A DNA stretch of 64,000 nt, from contig OZ252006.1 in NCBI GenBank assembly GCA_965247175.1, positions 2,418,001 through 2,482,000 on the forward strand. The letters run 5' to 3'. How positions within the stretch are numbered: position 1 is the first letter of the stretch; the number at the start of each line of letters is the position of its first letter. Under the pieces are notes generated by a model. The model saw only the letters and a list, made by a program, of their open reading frames with translations, searched no databases and had not been told where the DNA came from. The translations under genes were made by a program, and so were the position numbers. This document shows, piece by piece, positions 8,535 to 21,757 of the stretch. Source of the DNA: JANQMX01 sp965247175. GTDB taxonomy: Bacteria > Pseudomonadota > Alphaproteobacteria > Kiloniellales > DSM-21159.

Positions 8535-11428
<2,894 letters not shown>

Positions 11429-11873
11429 ATTTCACAATCCCATCCAGACACGTCCAAAACACCCACCCGGCCCAACGGGGCCAAGCAGCCGAACAAAGCC
11501 CGGACGAAACCATGACAGCGGTCAAGTCACTTGCTTTTCTCTCGCCCGCGATACAGGCCTCGAGACCCAGGTCCCTCCTTTCCGGAAAAACCCAGACCCC
11601 GCGCCAACCCGCAGGCTCACCGATTCACATATCCAACAATCCCCGGCCATAAGGCCGGAACTCGAACGGCCATAGGGCCGAATTCAATGATCCAAGACGC
11701 TGAGCTAAACGGCCTCAAGTAGCGCAAAGCGCGGTAGGCCAAACAAAAAAGCCGCTTCACAGGAAGCTTCTCCGCTCTCCGCTGGCACCGGCCCTCGCCA
11801 CTTACCTGGCTCGGGATTTCCACCTGCCGTCGTGCCACTGGCACGCCGGCCCCGCTACGCGGGACGGCGGAAA
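11429..11873 (-). other. spacer between tRNA-Ala and 23S rRNA
   Basis: This 445-base stretch contains no gene that I can support. It holds the 5' half of the 23S processing stem, several GGCC-centred short inverted repeats around 11640-11685 and one REP-like palindrome (11707-11744). Open frames across it show no protein-like composition. Confidence 0.75.
11707..11744 (+). repeat. REP-like palindrome, copy D (single)
   Basis: It reads AAACGGCCTCAAGTAG, then CGCAAAGCG, then CGGTAGGCCAAAC, with outer stem GGCCT/AGGCC and a CGC-AAA-GCG inner hairpin. It lies in the tRNA-Ala to 23S spacer and is antisense to the rRNA transcript. It is almost identical to copies C and G. Confidence 0.85.
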
Positions 11874-11949
11874 TGGTGGAGCCGGACGGGATCGAACCGA
11901 CGACCTGAAGCTTGCAAAGCTACCGCTCTCCCAACTGAGCTACGGCCCC
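11874..11949 (-). tRNA. tRNA-Ala (TGC)
   Basis: The minus strand gives a 76-base cloverleaf starting GGGGCCGTAGCTCAG with anticodon TGC in the loop CTTTGCAAG, T-arm GTCGGTTCGATCC and encoded CCA. It is the second tRNA of the 16S-23S spacer. Confidence 0.97.
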
Positions 11950-12060
11950 GATCTACCGGCGCTTGCGCGCCTGGTATGCGTTCAAGCGCCACGCAGGCTG
12001 CGCTCCCGCTTGGTCGCTAGTCCTCGCGGACCTGATCGGTCCACTCGTCCGCGGCTCGGG

Positions 12061-12098
12061 AACGGCCTCAAGTAGCGCAAAGCGCGGTAGGCCCAATA
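12061..12098 (+). repeat. REP-like palindrome, copy G (single)
   Basis: This copy lies between tRNA-Ile and tRNA-Ala, with AACGGCCTCAAGTAG, CGCAAAGCG and CGGTAGGCC. It matches copies C and D across the outer stem and inner hairpin, and diverges after AGGCC (CAATAAA in place of AAACAAA). Confidence 0.83.
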
Positions 12099-12131
12099 AA
12101 GGCGACCAGCCGGAGCCCGCAGGGCGGAGGC

Positions 12132-14021
<1,890 letters not shown>

Positions 14022-14364
14022 ACTTCAAACATCCCAAACCAAGCCCCGGCTAAGAGACCGGTCCAAGACATCCGAATATCCTAGGACCAAACGCAGACAT
14101 GCGTGGCACCCGTCCACCCAAACCTCCCGCAAACAGACAAAGACAAACCATCAAAGACAGCCCATCCCCGTCCGCCGCAAAAAGACAGACAGACAGACAC
14201 CTAAGACATATCAGCTGATCAGCCCAATAAAGGCCAACCGCCAACACATCCCTTCCATCAATAACAACTTGTCAAATAACCCAAGCGCGAACGAGGGCGT
14301 TGCCCCGGCGAATCCCGCTTTTAAGAAGGATTTGGCGCTGCCAGCGGCAACGCCAAGGGCATTG
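14022..14364 (-). other. rRNA operon leader
   Basis: About 340 bases lie between the predicted promoter and 16S. They hold the 5' arm of the 16S processing stem and a short tandem GACA run (about 14184-14199, plus strand). I recognise no gene and no second convincing promoter, although a TTGACA lies near 14270 without a fitting -10 box. Antitermination signals are expected here but I cannot identify them by eye. Confidence 0.6.
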
Positions 14365-14393
14365 TGTATATCGAAATCGTTAAAGGCGGTCAA
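14365..14393 (-). promoter_or_regulatory. predicted sigma-70 promoter of the rrn operon
   Basis: On the minus strand TTGACC (14393-14388) and TATACA (14370-14365) are separated by exactly 17 bases, a near-consensus housekeeping promoter. It lies about 340 bases upstream of 16S and points into it, so transcription would start near 14358. No competing gene uses this strand. Confidence 0.7.
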
Positions 14394-14661
14394 TAGGAAA
14401 ACGACAGCCCTTTCGGCCCGCAGTTCGAGCCAGAGAAAGCAGGCATTGCATGCAATCGCCCGCGTATCTTAACGATTGACAGAGAAAAATAACCTAACCA
14501 AGGTGCAGTTTTGTAAAAGATGGTTAACGAGGCTTAAAAAACCTCGCCGATCGCTGGGGACGCAAGGTGCGCACGCACCCAACAAAGCAGACGCAGGTGA
14601 GGGACTTTCCTTGACAGAAGAACGAGCGCCCCAGCACAGGGCCATTTGCCTATCATCCCCC

Positions 14662-15990
14662 ATGACTCCAAAGGCTAACGCCATCCGCCCCAGGCTCATC
14701 CGCCATATCGGGGCGGTCATGGCTGTCCTGGCACTGGCAAGCCTGCCGGCCCTGTCTCACGCGACTGAGGAACTGGCAACCGACAGTGTTACTGGCTTAG
14801 CGGACCTCCAGCCGGCATCCGCTGGCCAGCCTGACGAGCTTTCCCCCGCCGACTTGGCAGACGTCGGCAGCGACGACTGGAGTGCCACCGCCGTGCTTGA
14901 AGCCGGCGACACGCTTGCCGGCCTCCTGGCCGGCTTCGGCGTATCGCATCGCGAAGTGCATGCCGTCGTCAACGCCATGGCGGACATCTTCTCGCCGCGC
15001 CATCTTCGCGCCGGCCAAGAAATCTCTCTCATGCTCGAACCGGCCGAAGGTGAGGGCCAACGTTTGCTCGGGCTCAAGATGCGCCCGAATGTCGAGCAGG
15101 ATGTGGAAGTACGGCGCGATGGCGACGGCTACGTCGCGCAGGCGATTCGTCGGCAGCTCTTCCCCTCGTTGAACGCCGTCGACGGCGAGATCAACCGCAG
15201 CCTTTTTGCCGATGCCAGCGCGCTGGACATTCCTCCGGCCACGCTCGCCGCGATGATTCGGGCCTTCAGCTTCGACGTCGACTTTCAGCGCGAACTGCAG
15301 CCGGGTGACCGCTTCGCCCTGCTCTATGAGACCTTGCACGAGAGCGATGGCCAGCTGGCAAAGTCCGGCGATCTGCTCTACGCCGAGCTCGTCCTCAGCG
15401 GCAAGCCGATCGGAATCTACCGTTTCACGCCGAAGAGCGGCATCACCGACTACTTCACTGCCGACGGCCGCTCGGTGCGCAAGTCCCTGCTGCGCACGCC
15501 GATCGACGGCGCCCGCATCTCCTCCGGATACGGCATGCGCCGCCATCCCATTCTGGGCTACAGCAAGATGCACCGCGGCGTCGACTTCGCTGCGCCGACG
15601 GGCACCCCGATCTATGCCGCCGGCCACGGCGTCGTCGAGAAGGCCGCCCGCTTCGGCGGCTATGGCAAGTATGTCCGTATCCGCCACAACGGCTCCTACA
15701 AAACGGCCTATGCCCACCTCAGCCGCTACGGCCGCGGCGTCAAGGCAGGCGCGCGGGTCAAGCAAGGCCAGGTGATTGGCTACGTCGGCTCGACCGGCCG
15801 CTCGACGGGGCCGCATCTGCACTACGAGGTCATCTCGAATGGCAAGCAGGTCAATCCGCGTTCGATCAAGCTGCCGGCCGGCGAACGCCTCAAGGACGCG
15901 GACTTGCGCGCTTTCGAGGAAGCGCGCGAAGAGATCGACGCCTTGCGCGAACGGCACCGCCCGCACAGCACCGTCATCGCGGTACGCTAG
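14662..15990 (+). CDS. M23-family peptidoglycan endopeptidase
   Basis: The 442-residue protein has an N-terminal signal segment (MAVLALASLPALSHA within the first 36 residues), a middle region resembling the OapA/LysM-like part of MepM, and a C-terminal LytM/M23 domain. Zinc ligands are visible as H304 and D308 (HRGVD) and H387 (HLH); H352 (AYAHLS) is the catalytic histidine. It should cut peptide cross-links of the cell wall in the periplasm during growth or division. The start at 14662 is chosen because it begins a normal signal peptide. An upstream in-frame start at 14476 would put about 60 polar residues before it. The ribosome site is weak. Confidence 0.85.
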   Translation: MTPKANAIRPRLIRHIGAVMAVLALASLPALSHATEELATDSVTGLADLQPASAGQPDELSPADLADVGSDDWSATAVLEAGDTLAGLLAGFGVSHREVHAVVNAMADIFSPRHLRAGQEISLMLEPAEGEGQRLLGLKMRPNVEQDVEVRRDGDGYVAQAIRRQLFPSLNAVDGEINRSLFADASALDIPPATLAAMIRAFSFDVDFQRELQPGDRFALLYETLHESDGQLAKSGDLLYAELVLSGKPIGIYRFTPKSGITDYFTADGRSVRKSLLRTPIDGARISSGYGMRRHPILGYSKMHRGVDFAAPTGTPIYAAGHGVVEKAARFGGYGKYVRIRHNGSYKTAYAHLSRYGRGVKAGARVKQGQVIGYVGSTGRSTGPHLHYEVISNGKQVNPRSIKLPAGERLKDADLRAFEEAREEIDALRERHRPHSTVIAVR

Positions 15991-15996
15991 AGGGGC

Positions 15997-16087
15997 GCCG
16001 CGCGAGGGCGCGGCAATTCGTCCGCCATTGTCTCAGGATAAGGCCGGGTCGACGCGCACCGCCAAACGGCGTTCCTGTCGACCCGGC
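15997..16087. other. two hairpins between convergent genes
   Basis: GCCGCGC/GCGCGGC (15997-16014) and GCCGGGTCGAC/GTCGACCCGGC (16043-16053 with 16077-16087, with GCC-AAAC-GGC inside) lie between the M23 gene (+) and clpB (-). Neither is followed by a clear T-run, but they probably serve as convergent transcription stops. Confidence 0.5.
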
Positions 16088-16101
16088 AGATCCGCTTCGA
16101 C

Positions 16102-18693
16102 CTAAGCTGCCTTTGCGGCCGCTCCGTCGATAATCAGTCCCAGCGGGCTGGCGCTGACGGAGATCGTCGCACCCTCCGCAATCTCACCCGCAAGGATGCG
16201 CTCGGCGAGAGGATTCTGCAGCTCGCGCTGGATCACCCGCTTCAGCGGCCGCGCGCCGTAGACCGGGTCATAGCCGCGCTCGGCCAGCCAATCCTTGGCG
16301 CTCTGGTCCAGCGACAGCGTGAGCTTGCGCTCGGCCAGCAGGGCCTCCAAGCGTTCCAGCTGTACGTCCACAATCCCGGCCATCTGATCGCGGCCGAGGC
16401 GGTGGAACAGCAGGATTTCGTCGAGACGATTGAGGAACTCTGGTCGGAAGGCAGTCCGGACTCTGTCCATCACCGCCTCGCGGACCGCCTCGACGGGCTC
16501 GCCTTCGGGCTGCTGCGCCAGGATATCGGCGCCCAGGTTCGAGGTCAGGATGATCAGTGTATTGCGGAAGTCCACGGTCCGCCCCTGACCATCGGTCAGA
16601 CGGCCGTCATCCAGAACCTGCAAGAGGACATTGAAGACGTCCGGGTGCGCTTTCTCGACCTCGTCGAAGAGGACCACCTGATAAGGTCGCCGGCGCACGG
16701 CTTCGGTTAGCGCGCCACCCTCCTCGTATCCGACATAACCCGGAGGCGCCCCGATCATGCGCGCGACCGTGTGCTTTTCCATGTACTCCGACATGTCGAG
16801 GCGCACCATGGCGTGCTCGTCGTCAAACAGAAAGCTCGCGAGCGCCTTGGTCAGCTCCGTCTTGCCGACGCCAGTCGGCCCCAAGAAGAGGAACGAACCG
16901 ATCGGTCGATTGGGATCCTGCAGACCGGCCCGCGCCCGCCGCACCGCGTTGGAAACCGCGGTGATCGCTTCCTGCTGCCCGATGACGCGATGGCCAATCA
17001 CCTCCTCCATGCGCAGCAGCTTGTCGCGCTCACCTTCCAACATCTTGTCGACGGGGATGCCGGTCCAGCGCGAAACCACGCCCGCGACCGCATCTTCGGT
17101 CACCTCCTCGTTGACCATGCGGCTCTCGGACAGGCTTTCGGCTTCGGCAAGTTGGCCTTCCAGCTCCGGGATGACGCCGTAGATCAGCTCGGAGGCCCGA
17201 TCCAGCCGGCCCTCGCGCTGTGCGATCTCCACGTCGCTGCGGGCCTGCTCGAGCTCGGCTTTCACCTTCTGGGAACTCGCCAGGGTCTCCTTCTCGGCCT
17301 GCCACTGGGCGGTCAGGCTGGCAGAGCGCTCCTCGAGATCCGCCAGCTCCTTTTGCAGCGCCTCGAGGCGCTCGCGCGAAGCGGCATCGCTCTCCTTCTT
17401 GAGGGCCTCCTGCTCGATCTTGAGCTGGATGATCCGCCGGTCGAGACCGTCGATCTCTTCCGGCTTGGAGTCGACCTCCATGCGCAGTCGGCTGCAGGCT
17501 TCATCGATCAGGTCGATCGCCTTATCCGGCAGGAAGCGGTCGGTGATGTAGCGGTTGGACAGGGTGGCCGCAGCGACGAGCGCGCTGTCAGTGACGCGCA
17601 CCGCGTGGTGCAGCTCGTACTTCTCCTTCAACCCGCGCAGGATGGCGATGGTCTCGCTGACCGACGGCTCGTTGATGAACACCGGCTGAAAGCGCCGTGC
17701 CAGCGCCGCATCCTTCTCGATGTGCTGACGGTACTCGTCGAGGGTCGTGGCACCGACACAGTGCAGTTCACCCCGCGCCAGGGCAGGCTTGAGCATGTTG
17801 GAGGCATCCATCGCCCCCTCCGCCTTGCCAGCTCCGACCAGGGTATGCAGCTCGTCGATGAAGATGATGATCTCGCCCGCGGCGTTGCTGATCTCTTCCA
17901 GCACCGCCTTCAAGCGTTCTTCGAACTCGCCGCGGAACTTTGCACCGGCAACCATGGCGCCGAGATCGAGGGCGATCAGCCGCTTGTTCTTGAGAGACTC
18001 CGGCACGTCCCCATTGACGATGCGCTGCGCCAGACCTTCCGCGATGGCGGTCTTGCCGACCCCTGGCTCGCCGATCAGAACGGGATTGTTCTTGGTCCGG
18101 CGGGAGAGGACCTGAATGGTCCGCCGGATCTCCTCGTCGCGCCCGATGACGGGATCGACGTTGCCGGCCCGGGCGACTGCCGTCAGGTCGTGGCCGTACT
18201 TCTCCAAGGCATCGAAAGTGTCCTCGGCGCTGGCCGTATCGGCCGTGCGGCCCTTGCGCAGATCGTTGATCGCGCTGTTGATGCCTTGGGGCGTGGCGCC
18301 GCCCTCGCTGATGATCTTGGCCGCCGTCGTGGCCGACGCCATGCTGAGCGCCAAGAGCAGGCGCTCGACGGTCACGTAGCTGTCGCCGGCCTTCTTGGCC
18401 AACTCTTCGGCCTGCTCGAAAACCTTGGCCAGTTCCGGCGCGAGATAGAGCTGGCCGGCGCCGGCTCCCTCCACCTTCGGGAGCTTGTCGAGTGCCAAGT
18501 CGCAAGCCTGCGTGATGCCCGCGACGTCTCCACCCGCAGCAGCCAGCAGGCGAGCGGAAATCTGCTCGTCGTCGTTGAGGAGCGCCTTCAGCAGGTGCTC
18601 CGGCGTCAGGCGCTGGTGGCTTCCCCGAATCGCCAAGCTTTGCGCCGCCTGGACAAGTCCTCGCGCGCGCTCGGTGTACTTCTCATAATCCAT
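16102..18693 (-). CDS. clpB: ATP-dependent chaperone ClpB
   Basis: The 863-residue protein is a full-length ClpB disaggregase, which works with DnaK to rescue aggregated proteins in the cytosol after heat stress. It shows the Clp N-domain, first AAA+ domain with Walker A GEPGVGKTAIAEGLA, the long coiled-coil middle domain rich in E/K/L (about residues 400-530), and second AAA+ domain with GPTGVGKTEL. The start ATG has GGAGGGCGAACC just upstream. A CTTGAA hexamer about 75 bases upstream (18765-18770) could be the -35 of a heat-shock sigma-32 promoter, but I see no convincing -10 match. Confidence 0.97.
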   Translation of the reverse strand: MDYEKYTERARGLVQAAQSLAIRGSHQRLTPEHLLKALLNDDEQISARLLAAAGGDVAGITQACDLALDKLPKVEGAGAGQLYLAPELAKVFEQAEELAKKAGDSYVTVERLLLALSMASATTAAKIISEGGATPQGINSAINDLRKGRTADTASAEDTFDALEKYGHDLTAVARAGNVDPVIGRDEEIRRTIQVLSRRTKNNPVLIGEPGVGKTAIAEGLAQRIVNGDVPESLKNKRLIALDLGAMVAGAKFRGEFEERLKAVLEEISNAAGEIIIFIDELHTLVGAGKAEGAMDASNMLKPALARGELHCVGATTLDEYRQHIEKDAALARRFQPVFINEPSVSETIAILRGLKEKYELHHAVRVTDSALVAAATLSNRYITDRFLPDKAIDLIDEACSRLRMEVDSKPEEIDGLDRRIIQLKIEQEALKKESDAASRERLEALQKELADLEERSASLTAQWQAEKETLASSQKVKAELEQARSDVEIAQREGRLDRASELIYGVIPELEGQLAEAESLSESRMVNEEVTEDAVAGVVSRWTGIPVDKMLEGERDKLLRMEEVIGHRVIGQQEAITAVSNAVRRARAGLQDPNRPIGSFLFLGPTGVGKTELTKALASFLFDDEHAMVRLDMSEYMEKHTVARMIGAPPGYVGYEEGGALTEAVRRRPYQVVLFDEVEKAHPDVFNVLLQVLDDGRLTDGQGRTVDFRNTLIILTSNLGADILAQQPEGEPVEAVREAVMDRVRTAFRPEFLNRLDEILLFHRLGRDQMAGIVDVQLERLEALLAERKLTLSLDQSAKDWLAERGYDPVYGARPLKRVIQRELQNPLAERILAGEIAEGATISVSASPLGLIIDGAAAKAA

Positions 18694-18848
18694 ATTGGTT
18701 CGCCCTCCTCTTCCGTGCCTTGTATCAAGCGCACGAGTTGCGGTGCTGTAATCGAACGAGCCGCTTCAAGGCCCTCCATTGAGCGGCGCTGTCAGACGGC
18801 TCGACGTCTCTGACGTATATTGGACTGTTGCAAATTTGACACAAGAGG

Positions 18849-18873
18849 GACAGCCCCAGAAGACGGGGCTGTC
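18849..18873. terminator. hairpin after the DUF4167 gene
   Basis: GACAGCCCC (18849-18857) pairs exactly with GGGGCTGTC (18865-18873). On the minus strand it follows the end of the DUF4167 gene and is trailed by CCTCTTGTGTCAAATTT, a poor T-run. On the plus strand it is followed by a TTTTTG stretch. A terminator separating DUF4167 from clpB is likely. Confidence 0.55.
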
Positions 18874-18935
18874 ACAGCGATTTTTGTGCCGAAGTCGGCC
18901 CGGCGGCACCAAGGCGTGCCAGCGCGGCGAGGTCG

Positions 18936-19601
18936 CTACGCAGGCTCCGGCGCCGTTTCCGGTTGCTCGTCCGGTGCGTCCGGCTCGCAGGCCTCAGCAG
19001 AGCCGTTCGACTTGCGGCGGCGTGGGGCCGGGTTTCCACCGCCTGCACCAGCGGTGGCGGAGAGCATCTTCCGCAAGCCTTCGTCTTCGGCGGCGGGCGC
19101 TTCCGGCTCCTCGCTCCGCACGGGCTGCTCATCGGCCGGCGCGGAAGACTCGGCTTGCGCCGGCTCTCCGGCAGCCTCCCCGTCGCCAGGCGCTGACCGC
19201 GGACGGCGGCGGGAGCGCCGCGAAGGCTGGCTCTCGCTATCGTCTCTTGCGGTCGTCTCCGCTGGCGCCTCGCCACTTGCGGCGGGCTGTTCGGCGGACT
19301 CAGGCGCCGCTTCCGATTCCTCCTTCGGTGGCGCCGGTGGGCGCAGAGGTTCGGGATCCGTGCTGTCGTTAATGATCCGGAAGTAATGCTCAGCGTGTTG
19401 ATTCAAGCCTTCGGCAAGCACTCGGTCGCCGGCAGCCATGGCATCACGCGCCAGAGCAACGTACTTCTCATAGACCTGCGTCGCGTTTCCGCGAATCCGA
19501 CCGCCAGGTCCATTGCTGTCGTAAGTCTGTGCCCGCGCCGGAATGTTCGGACGCCGGCCCGCGCGACCACGGCCGCGCCGCTGATTGTTGTTAGGTCTCA
19601 T
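18936..19601 (-). CDS. DUF4167 domain protein
   Basis: The 221-residue protein starts with an arginine/asparagine-rich segment (MRPNNNQRRGRGRAGRRPN) and a conserved core at about residues 35-75 (VYEKYVALARDAMAAGDRVL then AEGLNQHAEHYFR). This is the DUF4167 signature found next to prfA-prmC or clpB across alphaproteobacteria. The remainder is a low-complexity proline, glutamate and alanine-rich tail, probably disordered. The basic N-terminus suggests RNA or ribosome contact, but the function is unknown. Confidence 0.85.
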   Translation of the reverse strand: MRPNNNQRRGRGRAGRRPNIPARAQTYDSNGPGGRIRGNATQVYEKYVALARDAMAAGDRVLAEGLNQHAEHYFRIINDSTDPEPLRPPAPPKEESEAAPESAEQPAASGEAPAETTARDDSESQPSRRSRRRPRSAPGDGEAAGEPAQAESSAPADEQPVRSEEPEAPAAEDEGLRKMLSATAGAGGGNPAPRRRKSNGSAEACEPDAPDEQPETAPEPA

Positions 19602-19838
19602 CGCCCCGTTTTTTACTAAGAACGATTTCTTATCCGCTTAGTCGATTCCGCCCGGCGAGCCTTACTCGGCCAGCTGCGAGGTTTTATCGCTTCAAATGAA
19701 GCCGTTCTATTCCTCTAGGGGGAACAAGATGGTCCCACCACATTGTGCCGATCACGCTGTGTGGGCGCGCACCTCTTTCTTTTCCTAACCTAGCTTCGGC
19801 ATGCCGATATTCCAACCTCTTTTTTCCGGCTTCAGGCC

Positions 19839-20684
19839 TCACCGCCCCGCCGCCAGGCAACGCTCGCGCCCGCTCAGGTCCGTCAGCCGCTCGAAGCGAG
19901 AGAGGCCGGCTCGGCGCAGGAGGGACTCGACGGCACCGGCCTGCCCCTCGCCATGCTCGATAAATACCAAACCGTTGAGCGCAAGAGCAGACAAAAGATC
20001 TGGCGCGATCGCGCGGTAGCAGTTCAGGCCGTCCTTGCCACCGTCCAGCGCCAGCCGCGGCTCGTGCACGGCAACTTCCGGCGCCAGTCCCCCGAGCTCG
20101 TCTGTCCTCACATAGGGTGGGTTCGCGACAATAACGTCAAAAGCCCCGGCAAGCGCCTCCATCCAATCGGCGACGCAGAAGAGGCTCCGCCCGGCGACGT
20201 TCAGATGCGCTGCATTGCCAGCCGCCACAGTGGCCGCAGCGAAGCTTCGATCGATGCCAACACCCGTGGCACGGGGCCGCTCCACCAAGAGGCTGATCAG
20301 CAAACAGCCGCTTCCGGTGCCGAGATCGAGAATACGGAGCGGACGATCCCGTTCGGGAAAGCGCTTCAGCACAGCCTCGACGATCGTCTCGCTGTCGGGC
20401 CGCGGGTCGAGCGTGTCCGGGCCGAGGCGGAATGGGAGCCCCCAGAACTCGCGACGGCCCAAGATCCGCGACAGCGGTTCACGCCGCGCGCGGCGCTCGA
20501 GACGCTCCAGATAGCCCACCCAATCGCCGCTCCCGATCGGCTCTTCGCCATGCCCAATGAGATGAGCGAGGTCGGCGTTCAAGACATGCGCCAAGATAAG
20601 ACGCGCTTCGCGGCGCGGTGCTTCGATGCCGGCATGCGAGAGCTGGTCGGCGCCGACCGCCACCGCCTCGTCGATACATCTCAT
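19839..20684 (-). CDS. prmC: peptide chain release factor N5-glutamine methyltransferase
   Basis: The 281-residue protein has the S-adenosylmethionine motif LDLGTGSGCLLISLL and the diagnostic NPPY motif (IVANPPYVRTDEL) that holds the glutamine substrate. PrmC methylates the glutamine of the GGQ motif in release factors 1 and 2, which speeds peptide release. Its ATG overlaps the TGA stop of prfA by four bases (ATGA), so the substrate and its modifying enzyme are translationally coupled, a widespread arrangement. Confidence 0.95.
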   Translation of the reverse strand: MRCIDEAVAVGADQLSHAGIEAPRREARLILAHVLNADLAHLIGHGEEPIGSGDWVGYLERLERRARREPLSRILGRREFWGLPFRLGPDTLDPRPDSETIVEAVLKRFPERDRPLRILDLGTGSGCLLISLLVERPRATGVGIDRSFAAATVAAGNAAHLNVAGRSLFCVADWMEALAGAFDVIVANPPYVRTDELGGLAPEVAVHEPRLALDGGKDGLNCYRAIAPDLLSALALNGLVFIEHGEGQAGAVESLLRRAGLSRFERLTDLSGRERCLAAGR

Positions 20685-21757
20685 TGCATGGCCGAAAGGC
20701 GCGCAGACTGATCTTCTAGAACCAGGGCATCGATCAGCTCATCGAGCGCCTCACCCGCCAGCACCCGATCAAGCTTGTAGAGCGTCAGGTTGATGCGGTG
20801 GTCGGTGACCCGGCCTTGCGGAAAGTTGTAGGTGCGCACCCGTTCCGAGCGGTCGCCGCTGCCAACCTGGCTGCGGCGCTCGGCCGCCATCTCGGCTTCC
20901 TTTTCCTGGCGCATGTGATCATACAGCCGGGCTCTCAGCACCTTCATGGCCTTGGCGCGGTTCTTGTGCTGCGACTTCTCATCCTGGCATTGCACGACGA
21001 TTCCAGAGGGAAGGTGCGTGATGCGCACGGCGGAGTCCGTCGTGTTGACGTGCTGCCCACCGGCGCCCTGCGAGCGATAGGTATCGATGCGCAGGTCTTT
21101 CTCCTCGACGTGGACGTCGACCTCCTCCGCCTCCGGAAGGACAGCCACCGTGGCGGCAGAGGTGTGGATGCGGCCGCCGGACTCGGTCACCGGCACACGC
21201 TGAACCCGATGCACGCCCGACTCGAACTTGAGCCGCGCGAAGACGCCGCGCCCGGAGATCGATGCACTGGCTTCCTTGCAGCCACCGATGCCCGTCTCGT
21301 CGTAGTCCAGCACCTCGAACTTCCAACGGTGCTGTTCGGCATAGCGCTGATACATGCGATAGAGCTCGGCGGCGAAGAGCGCCGCCTCGTCGCCGCCCGT
21401 TCCGGCACGCACCTCCAGGATGGCGTTGCGCTCGTCTGCCTCATCCTTGGGCAGGAGCATGATCATCAGCTCCCGCTCCATGTCCTCCAGCTTCGGCTTC
21501 AGCGCCTCCAACTCTTCGCTGGCCAGGTCCCGCATCTCGCCATCGCTGTCCGGATCCTCGACCAGCGTTTCCAGGTCAGCAAGCTCACTCTGGGCTGCAC
21601 GCAGCGCCTGGTAGTGCTCGGCAATCGGCGTGAGATCGGAGTATTCCTTCAAGAGCTGCGTGTACTCGTCGGTGCCCGGCGCCTCGTGCTCGGCGATCAG
21701 GCCCTTCAGCTCCTCGAACCGCGAGGCGATACGCGCGACATTCTCCTCCAAACTCAC
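20681..21757 (-). CDS. prfA: peptide chain release factor 1
   Basis: The 358-residue protein contains the catalytic GAGGQHVN motif and the PVT form of the RF1 tripeptide codon-recognition motif (QRVPVTESGGRIHTS), so it reads UAA and UAG. The start is a GTG that overlaps the hemA stop as GTGA; AGGAG lies about nine bases upstream. hemA-prfA-prmC form a tightly overlapping operon on the minus strand, joining tetrapyrrole synthesis to translation termination as in many proteobacteria. Confidence 0.97.
   Translation of the reverse strand: MSLEENVARIASRFEELKGLIAEHEAPGTDEYTQLLKEYSDLTPIAEHYQALRAAQSELADLETLVEDPDSDGEMRDLASEELEALKPKLEDMERELMIMLLPKDEADERNAILEVRAGTGGDEAALFAAELYRMYQRYAEQHRWKFEVLDYDETGIGGCKEASASISGRGVFARLKFESGVHRVQRVPVTESGGRIHTSAATVAVLPEAEEVDVHVEEKDLRIDTYRSQGAGGQHVNTTDSAVRITHLPSGIVVQCQDEKSQHKNRAKAMKVLRARLYDHMRQEKEAEMAAERRSQVGSGDRSERVRTYNFPQGRVTDHRINLTLYKLDRVLAGEALDELIDALVLEDQSARLSAMQ

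Noticed and set aside
14184..14199. GACA tandem run in the rrn leader as a phase-variable repeat
   Set aside because: Only about four units and not within a gene or between promoter boxes; probably chance.
18694..18790. Heat-shock sigma-32 promoter before clpB
   Set aside because: CTTGAA at 18765-18770 fits a -35 box but I found no convincing -10 at the right distance, so I give it only in the clpB entry.
16771..18813. 680-codon open frame opposite clpB
   Set aside because: It is the mirror of a highly conserved gene in a GC-rich genome, where antisense stops are rare; the protein has no known domains.
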